NCBI RefSeq assembly: GCF_020723905.1
Contig: NZ_DYHZ01000003.1
Span: forward strand, 124,001 to 188,000
Direction of reading: 5' to 3'
Origin: Anaerolinea thermophila
GTDB lineage: Bacteria; Chloroflexota; Anaerolineae; Anaerolineales; Anaerolineaceae
DNA: 64,000 nucleotides
A model generated the notes under the pieces. That model was not told the origin of the DNA and made no database searches. It was given only the letters and a program-made list of their open reading frames with translations. This document shows positions 1 through 10,531 of the stretch, piece by piece. A program made the translations under genes and the position numbers. Within the stretch, counting starts at the first letter, position 1; the number at the start of each line of letters is the position of its first letter.

Positions 1-1176
1 GCGGATAGAGGGCAAAGCCCGTTTCCATGCCAGATCCAGTGCCTGTGTGAAGGTCCGACCAGCGCGCAATTCTTCCTTCAAGCGCTCAAAAATCAGAATG
101 TTCGCGTCCAGAGCGCTCCCTGTACTGAGTAAGAAACCGGCAATGCCGGGCAGGGTCAGAGTGACGGGGATGAAGCGGAACAGGGTAAGCGTGATGAGTG
201 CATAAACAAGCAGAGACAGATCCGCCATTGTACCGGGTAATCGGTAGTAAATTCCCATGAACAGAATCACAATGGTAAAGCCGACAAACCCAGCCAGAAG
301 ACTCTTCTGCAAAGAGTCGCGCCCCAGTGTTGGGCCAATAACCCGACTTTCTACCACCTTGAAGGGAATTGGTAAGGCGCCATAGCGCATTTGAATGGCA
401 AGGTTGTTGGCAGTTTCGATGGTGAAATTGCCAGTGATTTGTCCCTGCCCACTGGGAATACGTCCCTGTACGCGGGGAGCAGAGATAATTTTCTTGTCTA
501 ATACGATTGCCAGAATCTTTCCAATGTTATTGCTGGTGTATTCATCAAAAATCTTTGCCCCTTCATCCGACAAGGTGAAATCAATCACGACTTCACCGGT
601 TGTGGGGTTACGCGAAACCACCACGCTCTTAAGATCTTTCCCCGTCATGATGGTGTGATACACCGTAGTGGAAGCAGGTTGTGCCTCTGCTTCTGTGCCT
701 GGGGCGGTGGTGGTATCTGCAGGCTGGCTGGAAGCGCTGGTTTGCCCGAAATCGGTCAAAATGACATCCCCTTCCTTGAGGTTTTCTGGATTGTCTTGCA
801 AATCCACAAATTCCAGCAAGCCAGTTTCTTTGATGACTGCTAAAACTTTTTCAGGGTCACTTAAGCCAGGGAATTCTGCCACAATCCGGCGTTCTCCAGC
901 AACCTGAAAGAGGTTTTCACTGACGCCCAATGCATTGGTGCGATTTTCGAGAATGGTGCGAGCATCTTCAAGGGCTTGGGGGTCAATGGGGGTGTTGGCA
1001 GGTAAATCGGCTTCCAGTAAGACCTGAACGCCGCCCTGCAGGTCGAGACCTAGAACCAGGTCCATACTGCGTTCAAAATTACCAATTTTGATTTGTGGGT
1101 GTCCCGGGACATTGAACCAGATGGTCAGTCCAAGCAGGAGGACAATTAGAGCCAGAGTGAAATAGTAACGCCTCAT
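1..1176 (-). CDS. secD: Protein translocase subunit SecD, partial (C-terminus beyond window edge)
   Basis: Reverse-strand reading from CAT at 1174-1176 gives [25 protein letters not shown]...[13 protein letters not shown]...[20 protein letters not shown]...[21 protein letters not shown], the SecD motifs. No stop in window, so absent from the ORF track. Confidence 0.95.
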   Translation of the reverse strand, partial: MRRYYFTLALIVLLLGLTIWFNVPGHPQIKIGNFERSMDLVLGLDLQGGVQVLLEADLPANTPIDPQALEDARTILENRTNALGVSENLFQVAGERRIVAEFPGLSDPEKVLAVIKETGLLEFVDLQDNPENLKEGDVILTDFGQTSASSQPADTTTAPGTEAEAQPASTTVYHTIMTGKDLKSVVVSRNPTTGEVVIDFTLSDEGAKIFDEYTSNNIGKILAIVLDKKIISAPRVQGRIPSGQGQITGNFTIETANNLAIQMRYGALPIPFKVVESRVIGPTLGRDSLQKSLLAGFVGFTIVILFMGIYYRLPGTMADLSLLVYALITLTLFRFIPVTLTLPGIAGFLLSTGSALDANILIFERLKEELRAGRTFTQALDLAWKRALPSIR

Positions 1177-1235
1177 TCCTTTCCTCCGATGCATACAAAT
1201 GCCAGCCTGCGGCTGGCGCTGGAGCGATTATACCC

Positions 1236-1625
1236 TTATTGAGGGGGGATGAGTAGGGGAAAATGTTTTTGAAGAAATTCGTAAACTTGTTGAAAAACCT
1301 CTTCCTCTGTGTAAGGGTCGGTCAGAAGATAAAAGTGACAGTGTGCGCGTGCATGGCGTAAACGTCTTTGCTGTTCCAGGTATTCCCCTTCCGTCCAGTT
1401 AAAAGTGCGCCGTTTGAGGCTGACCGGATAACTCACATCCAGAAAAATCAATACATCTGGATTGGTCAGTCGTTGCCACATATCCTGCACGTAGGAATGT
1501 TCCTGGGCAATATGCCGTGCTGGTATATTGTGGCTTGCCAGATTGCGAATCAGAGTGGACTTTCCAGCAGTACAGGGACCGACAACTCCAATAACAGGAA
1601 AGGACTTAATGGTTTTCATTGACAA
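1236..1625 (-). CDS. Small P-loop NTPase (AAA/kinase-like)
   Basis: Walker A-like GVVGPCTAGKSTL near the N-terminus; 20-nt overlap with upstream gene. Confidence 0.7.
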   Translation of the reverse strand: MSMKTIKSFPVIGVVGPCTAGKSTLIRNLASHNIPARHIAQEHSYVQDMWQRLTNPDVLIFLDVSYPVSLKRRTFNWTEGEYLEQQRRLRHARAHCHFYLLTDPYTEEEVFQQVYEFLQKHFPLLIPPQ

Positions 1626-2652
1626 TCAAATGGATTTGTCCTGGAGGACCAAATATTGCCAGCGAAGCACCCTGAGCGATTTTGAGATGCCCTTCGGGGT
1701 GAAAGGCTATCTGCCCGTTTTGTTGTAAAAATACCACACTGACGCGAAATTGTTCTTCTACCTCATTGATACTTCTTCCAATAAGACTGGAAGAAGGGGT
1801 GACCAGAATCTTTGCCAGGGTATGCGGTTTTCCCTCGATAGAGATAGGAGGAGTCATATCAATCCCGGCGGCTGTAGCCGCAAATATGGGGGCTGCAAGA
1901 CCAGTAGCGCTAAAGGCTTGGAAACCGAACTGTTTCTGAAGCGAATCGGCAAACTCATCATCAAAAATACGCACGATCACCTGAATGGCCGGGTTAATTT
2001 TTCTGGCTTTCAAAGCCATCTCCAGATTCAGGCTATCATTTTGGGTAAGGAGCATAATGGCTTTTGCTCTGGAAACACCAGCCGCCAGGAGAACTTCTTC
2101 CCGAGTGGCATCATCCTCGATTAGGGGGATATCCAGACGATGGAGCAGACTTTTTAAGTCGTTTCGAGGTGCAATTTCAATAACCACGGCATCTTCTTCC
2201 AGATCCTTTAACAGGGTGACGACTCGTATTCCAAGGTGTCCCAGTCCCACGAGAATAATATGTTTGTTATACGTAGAAGCAACAGCCATTTGCCATTCCT
2301 TGTTTCTTGCGCGGCGATTGAAAAATAAAATTCCGAATTCGGTTAACCCCTGTGCCAGTACGCTGAGTCCCAGTAAAGGCATGAGAAAATAAAAAATCTG
2401 CAGGTACCATGATTGAGGGTAAGGTTGAATAGGCTGAAGAAAAATCAGCGTTAAGACGGTGTACAACGCTTCAGAGAAACTATGCGTAGGTGTCTCGGTG
2501 GTTTGGGAGAGGATATGATAACATAACCCTCCCACGAAAAGAATCACTGAGAAAACAAAAACAGGGAATCGAAACTCCCGGAACAGGAGTAAAGTATCCC
2601 GCCATGAGGCACGGATAGAACGGAGAAAAGAGGGTCTTTTATTCCCTCGCAT
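1606..2652 (-). CDS. TrkA-N/RCK-domain ion channel-like membrane protein
   Basis: N-terminal hydrophobic segments, then Rossmann IILVGLGHLGIRVVTLL and a TrkA-C-like C-terminus. Confidence 0.8.
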   Translation of the reverse strand: MRGNKRPSFLRSIRASWRDTLLLFREFRFPVFVFSVILFVGGLCYHILSQTTETPTHSFSEALYTVLTLIFLQPIQPYPQSWYLQIFYFLMPLLGLSVLAQGLTEFGILFFNRRARNKEWQMAVASTYNKHIILVGLGHLGIRVVTLLKDLEEDAVVIEIAPRNDLKSLLHRLDIPLIEDDATREEVLLAAGVSRAKAIMLLTQNDSLNLEMALKARKINPAIQVIVRIFDDEFADSLQKQFGFQAFSATGLAAPIFAATAAGIDMTPPISIEGKPHTLAKILVTPSSSLIGRSINEVEEQFRVSVVFLQQNGQIAFHPEGHLKIAQGASLAIFGPPGQIHLIVNENH

Positions 2653-2658
2653 GGTTTT

Positions 2659-3381
2659 TTAGAATTCGTTCTCGTCTGGTCCTACGGGTAAACGGACAAT
2701 CATGCGCCGAATCAGGTCATGTTTATGATGGGAAACCCGTAAAACCACAATGCTCATGTCGTCATTGGGACGGTTTTGATCCAGTTGAATGGCTTGGGCA
2801 AGGATGGAGTCGGCGATAATCTGGGCGGGTGGGTCCTGGTCTTCCAGGAAAGAACCTAAAATTGTGGGAATATCCAGCTGTTCTCCATACCGTTCGCCTG
2901 CATGGAGAAGTCCATCCGTAAACATCACGATGGTAGTTCCACCCTCCAGAGGAATTTCAGATATATCAGGGCGGATATTGCGAGATGTACCAATGGCAGG
3001 TGCTTGGGATACCAGGGTTTCAATCGTATCTCCACGTGCAACGTAAATGGGGCAGTGATTGTTTCGTGCAATGACAATGGTGTTCGTTTGCAGGTCTGCG
3101 GAAAGAATGTTTAACGTTGCGGAGACTTTTCCGCTTTTTTCTGTGTAAAGGTAATCCGAAGCAGCACGAGCGGCGGCACCATCCCGTACACCTTCAGCAA
3201 GGAGCGTGATGACTTTTCGAACCACCATGGAGGATATGGCTTTGGCTGCTTTTCCTGAGGTTTGCCCATCTGCCAGCACAACCGAAACGCCACCGTTCGG
3301 GCGCTCAATAACTTCCAGTGTGTCACCGCTTTCGCTAACTGCGTATTTATTGGTCTTGGCAACCGCAATTTGAATTTCCAT
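2659..3381 (-). CDS. SpoIIE/PP2C-family serine phosphatase
   Basis: VVLADGQTSGKAAKAIS, TTIVMFTDGLLHAGERYG, NDDMSIVVLRV motifs. Confidence 0.8.
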   Translation of the reverse strand: MEIQIAVAKTNKYAVSESGDTLEVIERPNGGVSVVLADGQTSGKAAKAISSMVVRKVITLLAEGVRDGAAARAASDYLYTEKSGKVSATLNILSADLQTNTIVIARNNHCPIYVARGDTIETLVSQAPAIGTSRNIRPDISEIPLEGGTTIVMFTDGLLHAGERYGEQLDIPTILGSFLEDQDPPAQIIADSILAQAIQLDQNRPNDDMSIVVLRVSHHKHDLIRRMIVRLPVGPDENEF

Positions 3382-3401
3382 GTTTTGATTTTACAACAAT
3401 C

Positions 3402-4061
3402 TTAACGAGTTTGAACAGATTTTACCGCAACCAATACCAGAATCTTTCCGGAAGAACAGGGCTTCCACTCTGTATTTACCTGCTGAAAACCGCATCCTTC
3501 GACTCTCTGCTGCACGATTTCCAGAAAATCAGTTGGTGTTACAAAGATCTTAAGCCCTTGCGTCAACCATATATGAATACGTTCTAAAACCTCAGGGAGT
3601 GCAGGGATGGCTGAAAGGAGAAAGATGATGCTTCCATTTTCCTTCAGGGCAAAAAAGGCACCTTTTAATGTCGTTTCCTCGAAAATATATGGGGCAGGGA
3701 AGGTGGCGACGATATGGTCAAAAGTACTTTCTTTAAAAGGCATGGCGCGTCCATCTGCTCTTACCAGAAATGGGGATGTGTGATTGGATGTGTTGATTCG
3801 TTCTTGAGTGAGTCGAATCATCTGATGGGAAAGATCTACTCCAATAATTTTCTTACCGGGATGGCTCAAAGCGTGCAGGAGGTGCCCGGTACCGAATCCC
3901 AATTCCAGAATGGTATCTCCCTGCAAATACGGGATTACTTCCTTCACCCACTTTTTCCATAAATTAAATGACACAACCGCAGCAACGAAATCATATGCCC
4001 AGGCAAATGAGTGGTAAAGAAGGTCAAAAAGAAAGAAAAGAAGGCGTCTTCTCCAATTCAT
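3402..4061 (-). CDS. Class I SAM-dependent methyltransferase
   Basis: ILELGFGTGHLLHAL motif I; likely start MNWRRRLLF at CAT 4059-4061. The longer ORF to 4349 runs into the neighbouring MFS gene. Confidence 0.8.
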   Translation of the reverse strand: MNWRRRLLFFLFDLLYHSFAWAYDFVAAVVSFNLWKKWVKEVIPYLQGDTILELGFGTGHLLHALSHPGKKIIGVDLSHQMIRLTQERINTSNHTSPFLVRADGRAMPFKESTFDHIVATFPAPYIFEETTLKGAFFALKENGSIIFLLSAIPALPEVLERIHIWLTQGLKIFVTPTDFLEIVQQRVEGCGFQQVNTEWKPCSSGKILVLVAVKSVQTR

Positions 4062-4075
4062 ATCACTTGTGTTCG

Positions 4076-5308
4076 TCACTTGTGTTCGCGGACAAAAAAG
4101 TGAAGAATGATCAGACAGAAGATTGCGGCGGCTGAAGAAGCCCAGAACGTCGCCGGATAGCCAAAGGAGTTTGCCAGCCACCCTCCCAGAATGGGTGCAG
4201 TAAAAGTAAATGGAGTGATCAGGGTATTTGCCATCCCCACATACAGAGGTTTTTGTCGTTCCTCCCCAAACGTTAGCACATAAGCCATCATGATCGTCCA
4301 CATGGCAGTATTTGAGATTCCTGTAAAGAACATCACGGGATAAAACCATGTAAAGGACGGAGCGAGCGCAGCGAGAATTGCGCTCAGAAACATTGCCATT
4401 ACCCCAATCTCAAGCACTTTCCTGTGTGACCAGTGATCTGCCAGCCATCCCAGGAACAAATTCATAACCACGGAGGAGATCATCAGCACGCTGGTTAAAA
4501 TGCCGGCTTCCGTTTTGGAGGCTCCCAGTTGATTTACAGCATATACGCTATAGAAAGAAGAAGCCATCATCCCAAATGTACCTAAAATTCGTACCCCAAG
4601 TACAGCAATAAAGTTGGGGTCGGTTTGAAAAATTGTGATCATAGATTTCCACAAAGAAGGCGAATTTTGTTCTGAGAAGGGATGTTCTCCTTCAGGTTCT
4701 CTGGTGGCATTTAAGAAAGCATAAGAAATGGCAAGCCAAAAACTGGCAATCAGAAACGTAAGAGCGTAATTATGAGGATAAGGAATACGATCCAGAAGTA
4801 ACCCTGAAATGACCGCGCCTGCTGCGGCGAGTAAGTTCATTGCCGCGGCTTGCATGCCAAAAAAGGTCGTGAGTACCTCAGGGAAGATAATCTTATGAAT
4901 CATCAATTGCCAGGGATTTGCTGTAAAGCCGCCACCAATGGCTTGCCAGGTTAACATCAGAAATGCCAGAACAATTCCCCAGGTATTCCCGATGGTTGGG
5001 ATCAGAAACGCCACAACCGCAAGTCCTAAAAAAGGTAACCGCTCCTGGAGAGTAAAAACCATAACCAGGGGTTTGAAGTATGTTTTCCTTGCCAGCCATG
5101 GCGCAATGAATAATTGCGGCAATTGCCAGCCAAGCACATGCACTGCAGAAACCATTCCGATAAGTATCGCTGAATCGGAAAGGGAAGAGATGAACAAGGG
5201 AATGACAGTGGAGAAGGACGCAAACCCCAATGCCATTCCAAACATAGCGCCGTCCAGAATATTTACAGTGAAGTTGAAGCGGTGTTGTTGTACTTTTTGA
5301 GATTGCAT
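4076..5308 (-). CDS. MFS transporter
   Basis: 410 aa, 12-TM-like hydrophobicity, MFS loop motif GWLADHWSHRKVLEIG. Confidence 0.8.
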   Translation of the reverse strand: MQSQKVQQHRFNFTVNILDGAMFGMALGFASFSTVIPLFISSLSDSAILIGMVSAVHVLGWQLPQLFIAPWLARKTYFKPLVMVFTLQERLPFLGLAVVAFLIPTIGNTWGIVLAFLMLTWQAIGGGFTANPWQLMIHKIIFPEVLTTFFGMQAAAMNLLAAAGAVISGLLLDRIPYPHNYALTFLIASFWLAISYAFLNATREPEGEHPFSEQNSPSLWKSMITIFQTDPNFIAVLGVRILGTFGMMASSFYSVYAVNQLGASKTEAGILTSVLMISSVVMNLFLGWLADHWSHRKVLEIGVMAMFLSAILAALAPSFTWFYPVMFFTGISNTAMWTIMMAYVLTFGEERQKPLYVGMANTLITPFTFTAPILGGWLANSFGYPATFWASSAAAIFCLIILHFFVREHK

Positions 5309-5320
5309 CGGACCCTCGTT

Positions 5321-5372
5321 AAGAAAAGAAAACGACTCTCGGGTTCAAGCAGTCCTTTACCCGAAAGTCGAT
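5321..5372 (-). terminator. Rho-independent terminator-like hairpin after the 80-aa acidic protein gene
   Basis: Minus strand CGACTTTCGGGT...ACCCGAGAGTCG followed by TTTTCTTTTC. Confidence 0.6.
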
Positions 5373-5408
5373 GGGAGTTCTTTGAAAGAAGAGGCTCTCT
5401 GAAGGGGT

Positions 5409-5651
5409 TTAATATTCTTCTTCGTCTTCGTCTACCCAGAGGTCTTCGTCTTCTTCTCCCTCTTCGAGTTCGAGTTCATCCCACTCTTCCAATTCTTCTT
5501 CGGTTTCGTCCCATACGTCTTCAGAAGAGGATTCGGGGTTAGGACTGTAAGTGAGACAGCCTTTATCAGGATCGATCTCTACTTGAGCAGCGCTGCAATA
5601 ACCTTCGTCCCAGAACACACAGTCAAGGTAATGGCATCGAATTCGCGGCAT
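5409..5651 (-). CDS. Small Cys-containing protein with hyperacidic C-terminal tail
   Basis: MPRIRCHYLDCVFWDEGYCSAAQVEIDPDKGCLTY then a tail with 25 Asp/Glu in the last 40 residues. Confidence 0.7.
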   Translation of the reverse strand: MPRIRCHYLDCVFWDEGYCSAAQVEIDPDKGCLTYSPNPESSSEDVWDETEEELEEWDELELEEGEEDEDLWVDEDEEEY

Positions 5652-5782
5652 GAGATTTTTATCCCTCCAAGGTATTAAAATTTTTCTTCAGACTTTTCTC
5701 CCCACTGAGCCTTGGGGATGAAACATAAACCTGGCAACGGTTCATTCGGTTTACCCAATCTCGGCTAATTCTACATGAAATT

Positions 5783-7024
5783 TTAACGAATGAACCAAAA
5801 ATTTACCTCTGTTCCAGCGGGGAGAGATTTTACCCCAGAGGGCAGAATCAGTAAAGCATTTGCTTTAGACAAAGAGGTTAAATTACCGGAACCCTGGTGT
5901 CCTTCCAGTTTTGCCCGATATCCTGTTGGGGTAAGTGTGACATTCCCGCGCAAATAACTTTCTCTGCCATCGGATTCAATGGCTTCCTCTAGAATGGCTG
6001 TTTGAGGCGGAGGTGGTGTGGGAGGTAAACCTGATAATTTTTTGAGAATGGGAACGACAAAAACAGTAAACCCTACAAAGGAAGATACAGGGTTACCCGG
6101 TAAACCGATAAATGGGATATTCTTGAAAAGTCCAAAAGCAAGCGGTTTTCCTGGACGCATGTTTACCCGCCAGAAATTTAGTGTGCCATTTTCTTCAACA
6201 ACGCGTCGAACAAAATCATAAGTACCCACTGAAACCCCCGCTGAAGTTAGGATAAAAGCAGGATGGTGCTCTATACCCTGTTCCAGGGATTGGAGAATTT
6301 CTTCAGGATCATCTCTCAATACCCCAAGAGGAATGGCAAGCGCACCATGAGCCTTCAACAGGGCGGTAAGCATTGGAAGATTGGAGTCGTAAATTTTGCC
6401 CGGCTCTAAAGGCTGTCCCGGTGGAACAATTTCATTCCCCGACGAAAACAGCACAACGCGAGGTCGCGGGAACACCCGTACCTCTGTTTTTCCTACCGAT
6501 GCCAGAAGACCAATATCCTGTGGGGTGATTTGCGTTCCAGAGCGAATAATTGGCTCTCCCGCTTGAAGATCCTGTCCTTTCCTTCGGACATATTGTCCGG
6601 GGTGCGCTGGAGCAAAAATGCGCACTTCTCCAGGCAGGGCAGTCTGGCTGAAAGGATAGGCATCTGTGTGTTCCACAGGCACTACACAATCTGCACCGGG
6701 TGGTACCGGCGCTCCAGTCATAATGCGTGCGGCTTCTCCTCTGTGAATTGGGGTAACGGGGAAGGTCCCCGCAGGGATATCTTGCACGATCTTTAGAATA
6801 ACTGGTTGCTCTGGAGAAGCAGACTGTACATCTTCAGAATGGAGCGCAAATCCATCCATGCTGGAATTGTTGAAAGAAGGCAGATCAAAAGGGGCTGTAA
6901 TGTCTTCTGCCAGAACCAGTGCAAGCGAGTGTTCAAGGGGAACGGTTTCTGCGGGAGGTACTTGAAAATATTGCAGGATACGTTCCTGGGCTTCTTTGAC
7001 CGAAATGAGTGAATCCATCTTCAA
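5783..7024 (-). CDS. moeA: Molybdopterin molybdenumtransferase
   Basis: FNNSSMDGFALHS, RIMTGAPVPPGADCVVPVE, SAGVSVGTYDFV, GLPGNPVSSFVGF motifs. Confidence 0.93.
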   Translation of the reverse strand: MKMDSLISVKEAQERILQYFQVPPAETVPLEHSLALVLAEDITAPFDLPSFNNSSMDGFALHSEDVQSASPEQPVILKIVQDIPAGTFPVTPIHRGEAARIMTGAPVPPGADCVVPVEHTDAYPFSQTALPGEVRIFAPAHPGQYVRRKGQDLQAGEPIIRSGTQITPQDIGLLASVGKTEVRVFPRPRVVLFSSGNEIVPPGQPLEPGKIYDSNLPMLTALLKAHGALAIPLGVLRDDPEEILQSLEQGIEHHPAFILTSAGVSVGTYDFVRRVVEENGTLNFWRVNMRPGKPLAFGLFKNIPFIGLPGNPVSSFVGFTVFVVPILKKLSGLPPTPPPPQTAILEEAIESDGRESYLRGNVTLTPTGYRAKLEGHQGSGNLTSLSKANALLILPSGVKSLPAGTEVNFWFIR

Positions 7025-7031
7025 CCTCTAT

Positions 7032-9233
7032 TTATCCGGGCTTGACGCGGTGTGCCTCGGTCACATTCGGTAAATTTTCAATTCGGGTAAGTACCCGGCT
7101 TAATTGAGCAATATCGCCAATTTCCAGGGTGAGATGTATGGTAGCAATGTGGTGACTTACCTTTAAGTTAACATCGAGAATATTGATGTTTTCTTCTGCC
7201 AGGATCTGGGAAATATCTCCCATCAATCCCTGTCGGTCATAGGCTTTCACTTCAACAGGAATGGGGTAGGTTTTTGGAGCGCTTCCCCATGATACTTTAA
7301 TCAGCCTTTCACGCTCTTCAAGTCGTAAAACATTTGGGCAATCTTTTCGATGGATGGTTACTCCTCGACCTCGGGTGATGTAACCGATGATATCATCCCC
7401 GGGGATTGGTTTACAGCATCTTGCAAAGGAAGTCAGTATGCCTTTCAATCCCAGAACGGTCACGGTTGCCGTGGAGGTGGTTTTGGTCTCCGGCGAGGTG
7501 GTGGGAGCGAGCAGAGGGTCGGTGATTTTTTCTTTTCCAAAGTCAACCAGTTTATTGACAATTTTTCCCAGTGAGATATCCCCGCATCCAATCGCTACAT
7601 ATAAGTCTTCTGGTGTTTTCAGGTTGAAGGCTTCGGCTAATTTTTGCGGGTCAATTTCCAGCCCAAGCCGGCGTAATTCCCGCTCCAGAATGCTTTTACC
7701 ATGATTGAGATTTTGTTCCCGGTCTTGCCACTTGAACCATGCCCGGATTTTGGCTCTGGCGCGCTGGGTTTTGGTTAATCCAAGATTGGGATTCAACCAG
7801 TCGCGGCTTGGACCACCATGTTTTGCAGTAAGAATCTCGACCTGATCACCTGTTTTTAATTCATAATCCAGTGTGACCAGTTTCCCGTTAACCTTTGCTC
7901 CCCGACAGCGGTGACCAATTTCGGTATGGACATGATAGGCAAAATCAATCGGGGTAGATCCTTGTGGCAGATCAATAATATCCCCCTTGGGTGTAAAGAC
8001 GTACACACGATCATTGAATACATCGGTGCGAACTCCCTCCATAAACTCTGCGGCGTCAGTCACCTCCTGTCGCCAGTCCATCAAACGCCGCAGCAAGTTC
8101 ACCCGTTGTTCATAATCCTCTTCAATTTTTCCGTGCTTTTCTTTATACCGCCAGTGAGCCGCAATTCCATACTCGGCGTTTTGATCCATCTCAGGTGTGC
8201 GAATCTGGACTTCCAGTGGTTTCCCATCATCGTAGATGACCGCAGTGTGGAGGGATTGATAGTTGTTGTCTTTAGGAGCAGCGATATAGTCATCAAATTC
8301 CTGAGGGATAGGACGCCAGTGTGTATGGATGATTCCCAATGCGGCATAACAATCCTGGGTAGTCGGGACGATCAACCTCACGCCTCTCAGATCCATCAGC
8401 GAGTCGAAAGAACGTGATTTTTCCACCATTTTCTTGTAAATAGAATAAATGTGTTTGGGGCGTCCCGTAATTTCTGCCTTAATTCCTGCCTGATCTAAAA
8501 CAACTTTCAAACGGGAAATTATTTCTTGAATTTGCTTTTCACGGTCGGTACGTTTCTGTGCCAGCAGTTCTGCAATTTCCTTGTACTTTTCAGGATTGAC
8601 GTACCGAAAAGCAAGATCTTCCAATTCCCATTTGATTTGCCATATCCCCAGACGGTTTGCAAGAGGTGCAAAGATATCCAGCGTTTCCTGAGCAATGCGC
8701 CGCCGCCGATTTTCTGGCAGGTATCCAAGGGTACGCATGTTATGCAGGCGGTCAGCCAGTTTAATCAGTACTACCCGGATATCTTCGCCCATGGCGAGAA
8801 AAGTTTTACGCAAGGTTTCCTGGGCAAGTTGTTTCCTGCGGGTGTCTTCCGATGACTCGATGGCCAGCCCAAATTCTTCAATATCCAGAGGGGATTGATC
8901 TTCCTTCGATACCCGCGGCAGATGGGTCAGTTTGGTGACGCCATCGACGAGTTTGGCGATTTCATCGCCAAATTCTCTTCGAATATCCTCCAGGGTAACG
9001 GGGGTATCCTCGACGGTGTCATGTAAAAGTCCGGCAACGATCAGGGCTGGAGGCACACGGATATCAGCCAGAATTGCCGCCACGGCTTCGCAATGCGTGA
9101 TGTACGGCTCGCCAGAAAGCCGCTTTTGCCCCTGATGTGCCTGTTCGGCTAACTGATAAGCCCGTGAGATCATTTCCCGATCAGCGGCGGTATAATTTTC
9201 TGGCAATTGACTTAAAAGAGATTCAAGCGTCAT
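7032..9233 (-). CDS. Bifunctional (p)ppGpp synthetase/hydrolase (RelA/SpoT)
   Basis: HD domain (AGLLHDTVEDTPVT), synthetase (KDNNYQSLHTAV), TGS and ACT domains. Confidence 0.95.
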   Translation of the reverse strand: MTLESLLSQLPENYTAADREMISRAYQLAEQAHQGQKRLSGEPYITHCEAVAAILADIRVPPALIVAGLLHDTVEDTPVTLEDIRREFGDEIAKLVDGVTKLTHLPRVSKEDQSPLDIEEFGLAIESSEDTRRKQLAQETLRKTFLAMGEDIRVVLIKLADRLHNMRTLGYLPENRRRRIAQETLDIFAPLANRLGIWQIKWELEDLAFRYVNPEKYKEIAELLAQKRTDREKQIQEIISRLKVVLDQAGIKAEITGRPKHIYSIYKKMVEKSRSFDSLMDLRGVRLIVPTTQDCYAALGIIHTHWRPIPQEFDDYIAAPKDNNYQSLHTAVIYDDGKPLEVQIRTPEMDQNAEYGIAAHWRYKEKHGKIEEDYEQRVNLLRRLMDWRQEVTDAAEFMEGVRTDVFNDRVYVFTPKGDIIDLPQGSTPIDFAYHVHTEIGHRCRGAKVNGKLVTLDYELKTGDQVEILTAKHGGPSRDWLNPNLGLTKTQRARAKIRAWFKWQDREQNLNHGKSILERELRRLGLEIDPQKLAEAFNLKTPEDLYVAIGCGDISLGKIVNKLVDFGKEKITDPLLAPTTSPETKTTSTATVTVLGLKGILTSFARCCKPIPGDDIIGYITRGRGVTIHRKDCPNVLRLEERERLIKVSWGSAPKTYPIPVEVKAYDRQGLMGDISQILAEENINILDVNLKVSHHIATIHLTLEIGDIAQLSRVLTRIENLPNVTEAHRVKPG

Positions 9234-9325
9234 AACAAATGTGCCTCATTACATTCACTGCAGTTGTTCAATATCATACTCTCTCTACCGGTTGCATGAC
9301 AAGGGAAATACATAGATGACTTAAA

Positions 9326-9349
9326 AAAAGCCGGGGCTATGCCCGGCAA
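9326..9349 (-). terminator. Rho-independent terminator of the oxidoreductase operon
   Basis: Minus strand GCCGGGCATAGCCCCGGC followed by TTTTTTT. Confidence 0.8.
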
Positions 9350-9367
9350 ATTTCTGCCTGTTGTGTT

Positions 9368-10531
9368 CTATTTGAGTTTTTCCTGCCCGACAAATTCACG
9401 ATAGGGAGAGAGAATAGATAATATCTCCTCATCCCCAGGAGAGAGGGTATTTGTAACCATTCGGGTTAAAAGTTCACCCAGCCCGGGACCAAGCATGTAG
9501 CCCTGACCACACATTCCAACAGCAAGTAAAAGACCTTCCGCTTCTCTTGACCATCCCACAATGGGGAATCCATCGGGAGTCATTGGGTATAAACCGCGCC
9601 ATGTCCGTCGAATGCGGATGTGACGCAGGCTGGGCATGACCTCCACCATACGTTTGGATACCATTGGCAGGAAGGCGCTGGTTTCCCGAATATCAAATCC
9701 CCAGATGTTTGGACTGGGAGTAATACAAAAAAGAATTTGCCCGGTTTTATGTTGATAAAAATAGAAATTCGCTGATCCTTGAGCCGGGCGGATATCTACA
9801 ATCATGGGGTCGAACATTCGTTGCACCGGCTCAGTAATTGCGGCTTCGTGCGAGTCGGGTTGAACAGGGATTTCAATACCTATCGGGTTCATAAGGGACT
9901 TCGCCCAGGCACCGGAAGCATGGATCACCACAGGGGTTGAGTACATGCCCTTGCTGGTCTTTACCCCCTGAATTTTTCCTGAACGCACAATAATTTCTGT
10001 TACCGGTTCGTTGAAATGAAACTCAGCACCGTAGTTGCGAGCCTGTTTATAAAAGGCATGGATAGAGAGCAGAGGGGAAGCGCTACCATCGTTGGGGGAG
10101 TAAGTGCCTCCAATCAACCCTTCCGGGTTCAAATGGGGAATGAGTTTGCGCAAATCGCCGGAATCGAGCCAGGAGATATTCAACCCGTAGGCTTGTTGTT
10201 TTTGGAGAAGGGTCTTGAGGGTTTGCTCTTCTTGCTCGCGGTAAGCCACAAACACATATCCCCCTTTGTACCATTCAATATCATCTCCGTAAACTTCTTT
10301 CCAAGTAGAGAAGATTTCTATACTGCGCAGGCAAAGCCGAATTTTGGCGGGATCAGAGTGGGTTGCTCGAATTCCTCCAATGGCATGCTTGTTGGAGCCT
10401 TGTCCTGCGGAAGGCATAGCATCCAGAACCAATACCTTTAGCCCGGCTTGAGCCAGCGATAGTGCCGCGGGGGTTCCTACAGAACCTGCTCCGATAACAA
10501 TCACATCATAACTCTGAGGATAATCACTCAT
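9368..10531 (-). CDS. FAD-dependent oxidoreductase (DAO family; HcnC / sarcosine oxidase beta-like)
   Basis: DVIVIGAGSVGTPAALSLAQAGLKVLVLD; likely start MSDYPQSY overlaps the stop of the upstream gene. Confidence 0.85.
   Translation of the reverse strand: MSDYPQSYDVIVIGAGSVGTPAALSLAQAGLKVLVLDAMPSAGQGSNKHAIGGIRATHSDPAKIRLCLRSIEIFSTWKEVYGDDIEWYKGGYVFVAYREQEEQTLKTLLQKQQAYGLNISWLDSGDLRKLIPHLNPEGLIGGTYSPNDGSASPLLSIHAFYKQARNYGAEFHFNEPVTEIIVRSGKIQGVKTSKGMYSTPVVIHASGAWAKSLMNPIGIEIPVQPDSHEAAITEPVQRMFDPMIVDIRPAQGSANFYFYQHKTGQILFCITPSPNIWGFDIRETSAFLPMVSKRMVEVMPSLRHIRIRRTWRGLYPMTPDGFPIVGWSREAEGLLLAVGMCGQGYMLGPGLGELLTRMVTNTLSPGDEEILSILSPYREFVGQEKLK

Noticed and set aside
3402-4349. Full 315-aa ORF as one methyltransferase
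   Set aside because: The N-terminal ~96 residues are read antiframe through the MFS gene 4076-5308; the real start is near 4061.
7911-8417. 168-aa plus-strand ORF
   Set aside because: Antisense shadow of the RelA/SpoT gene.
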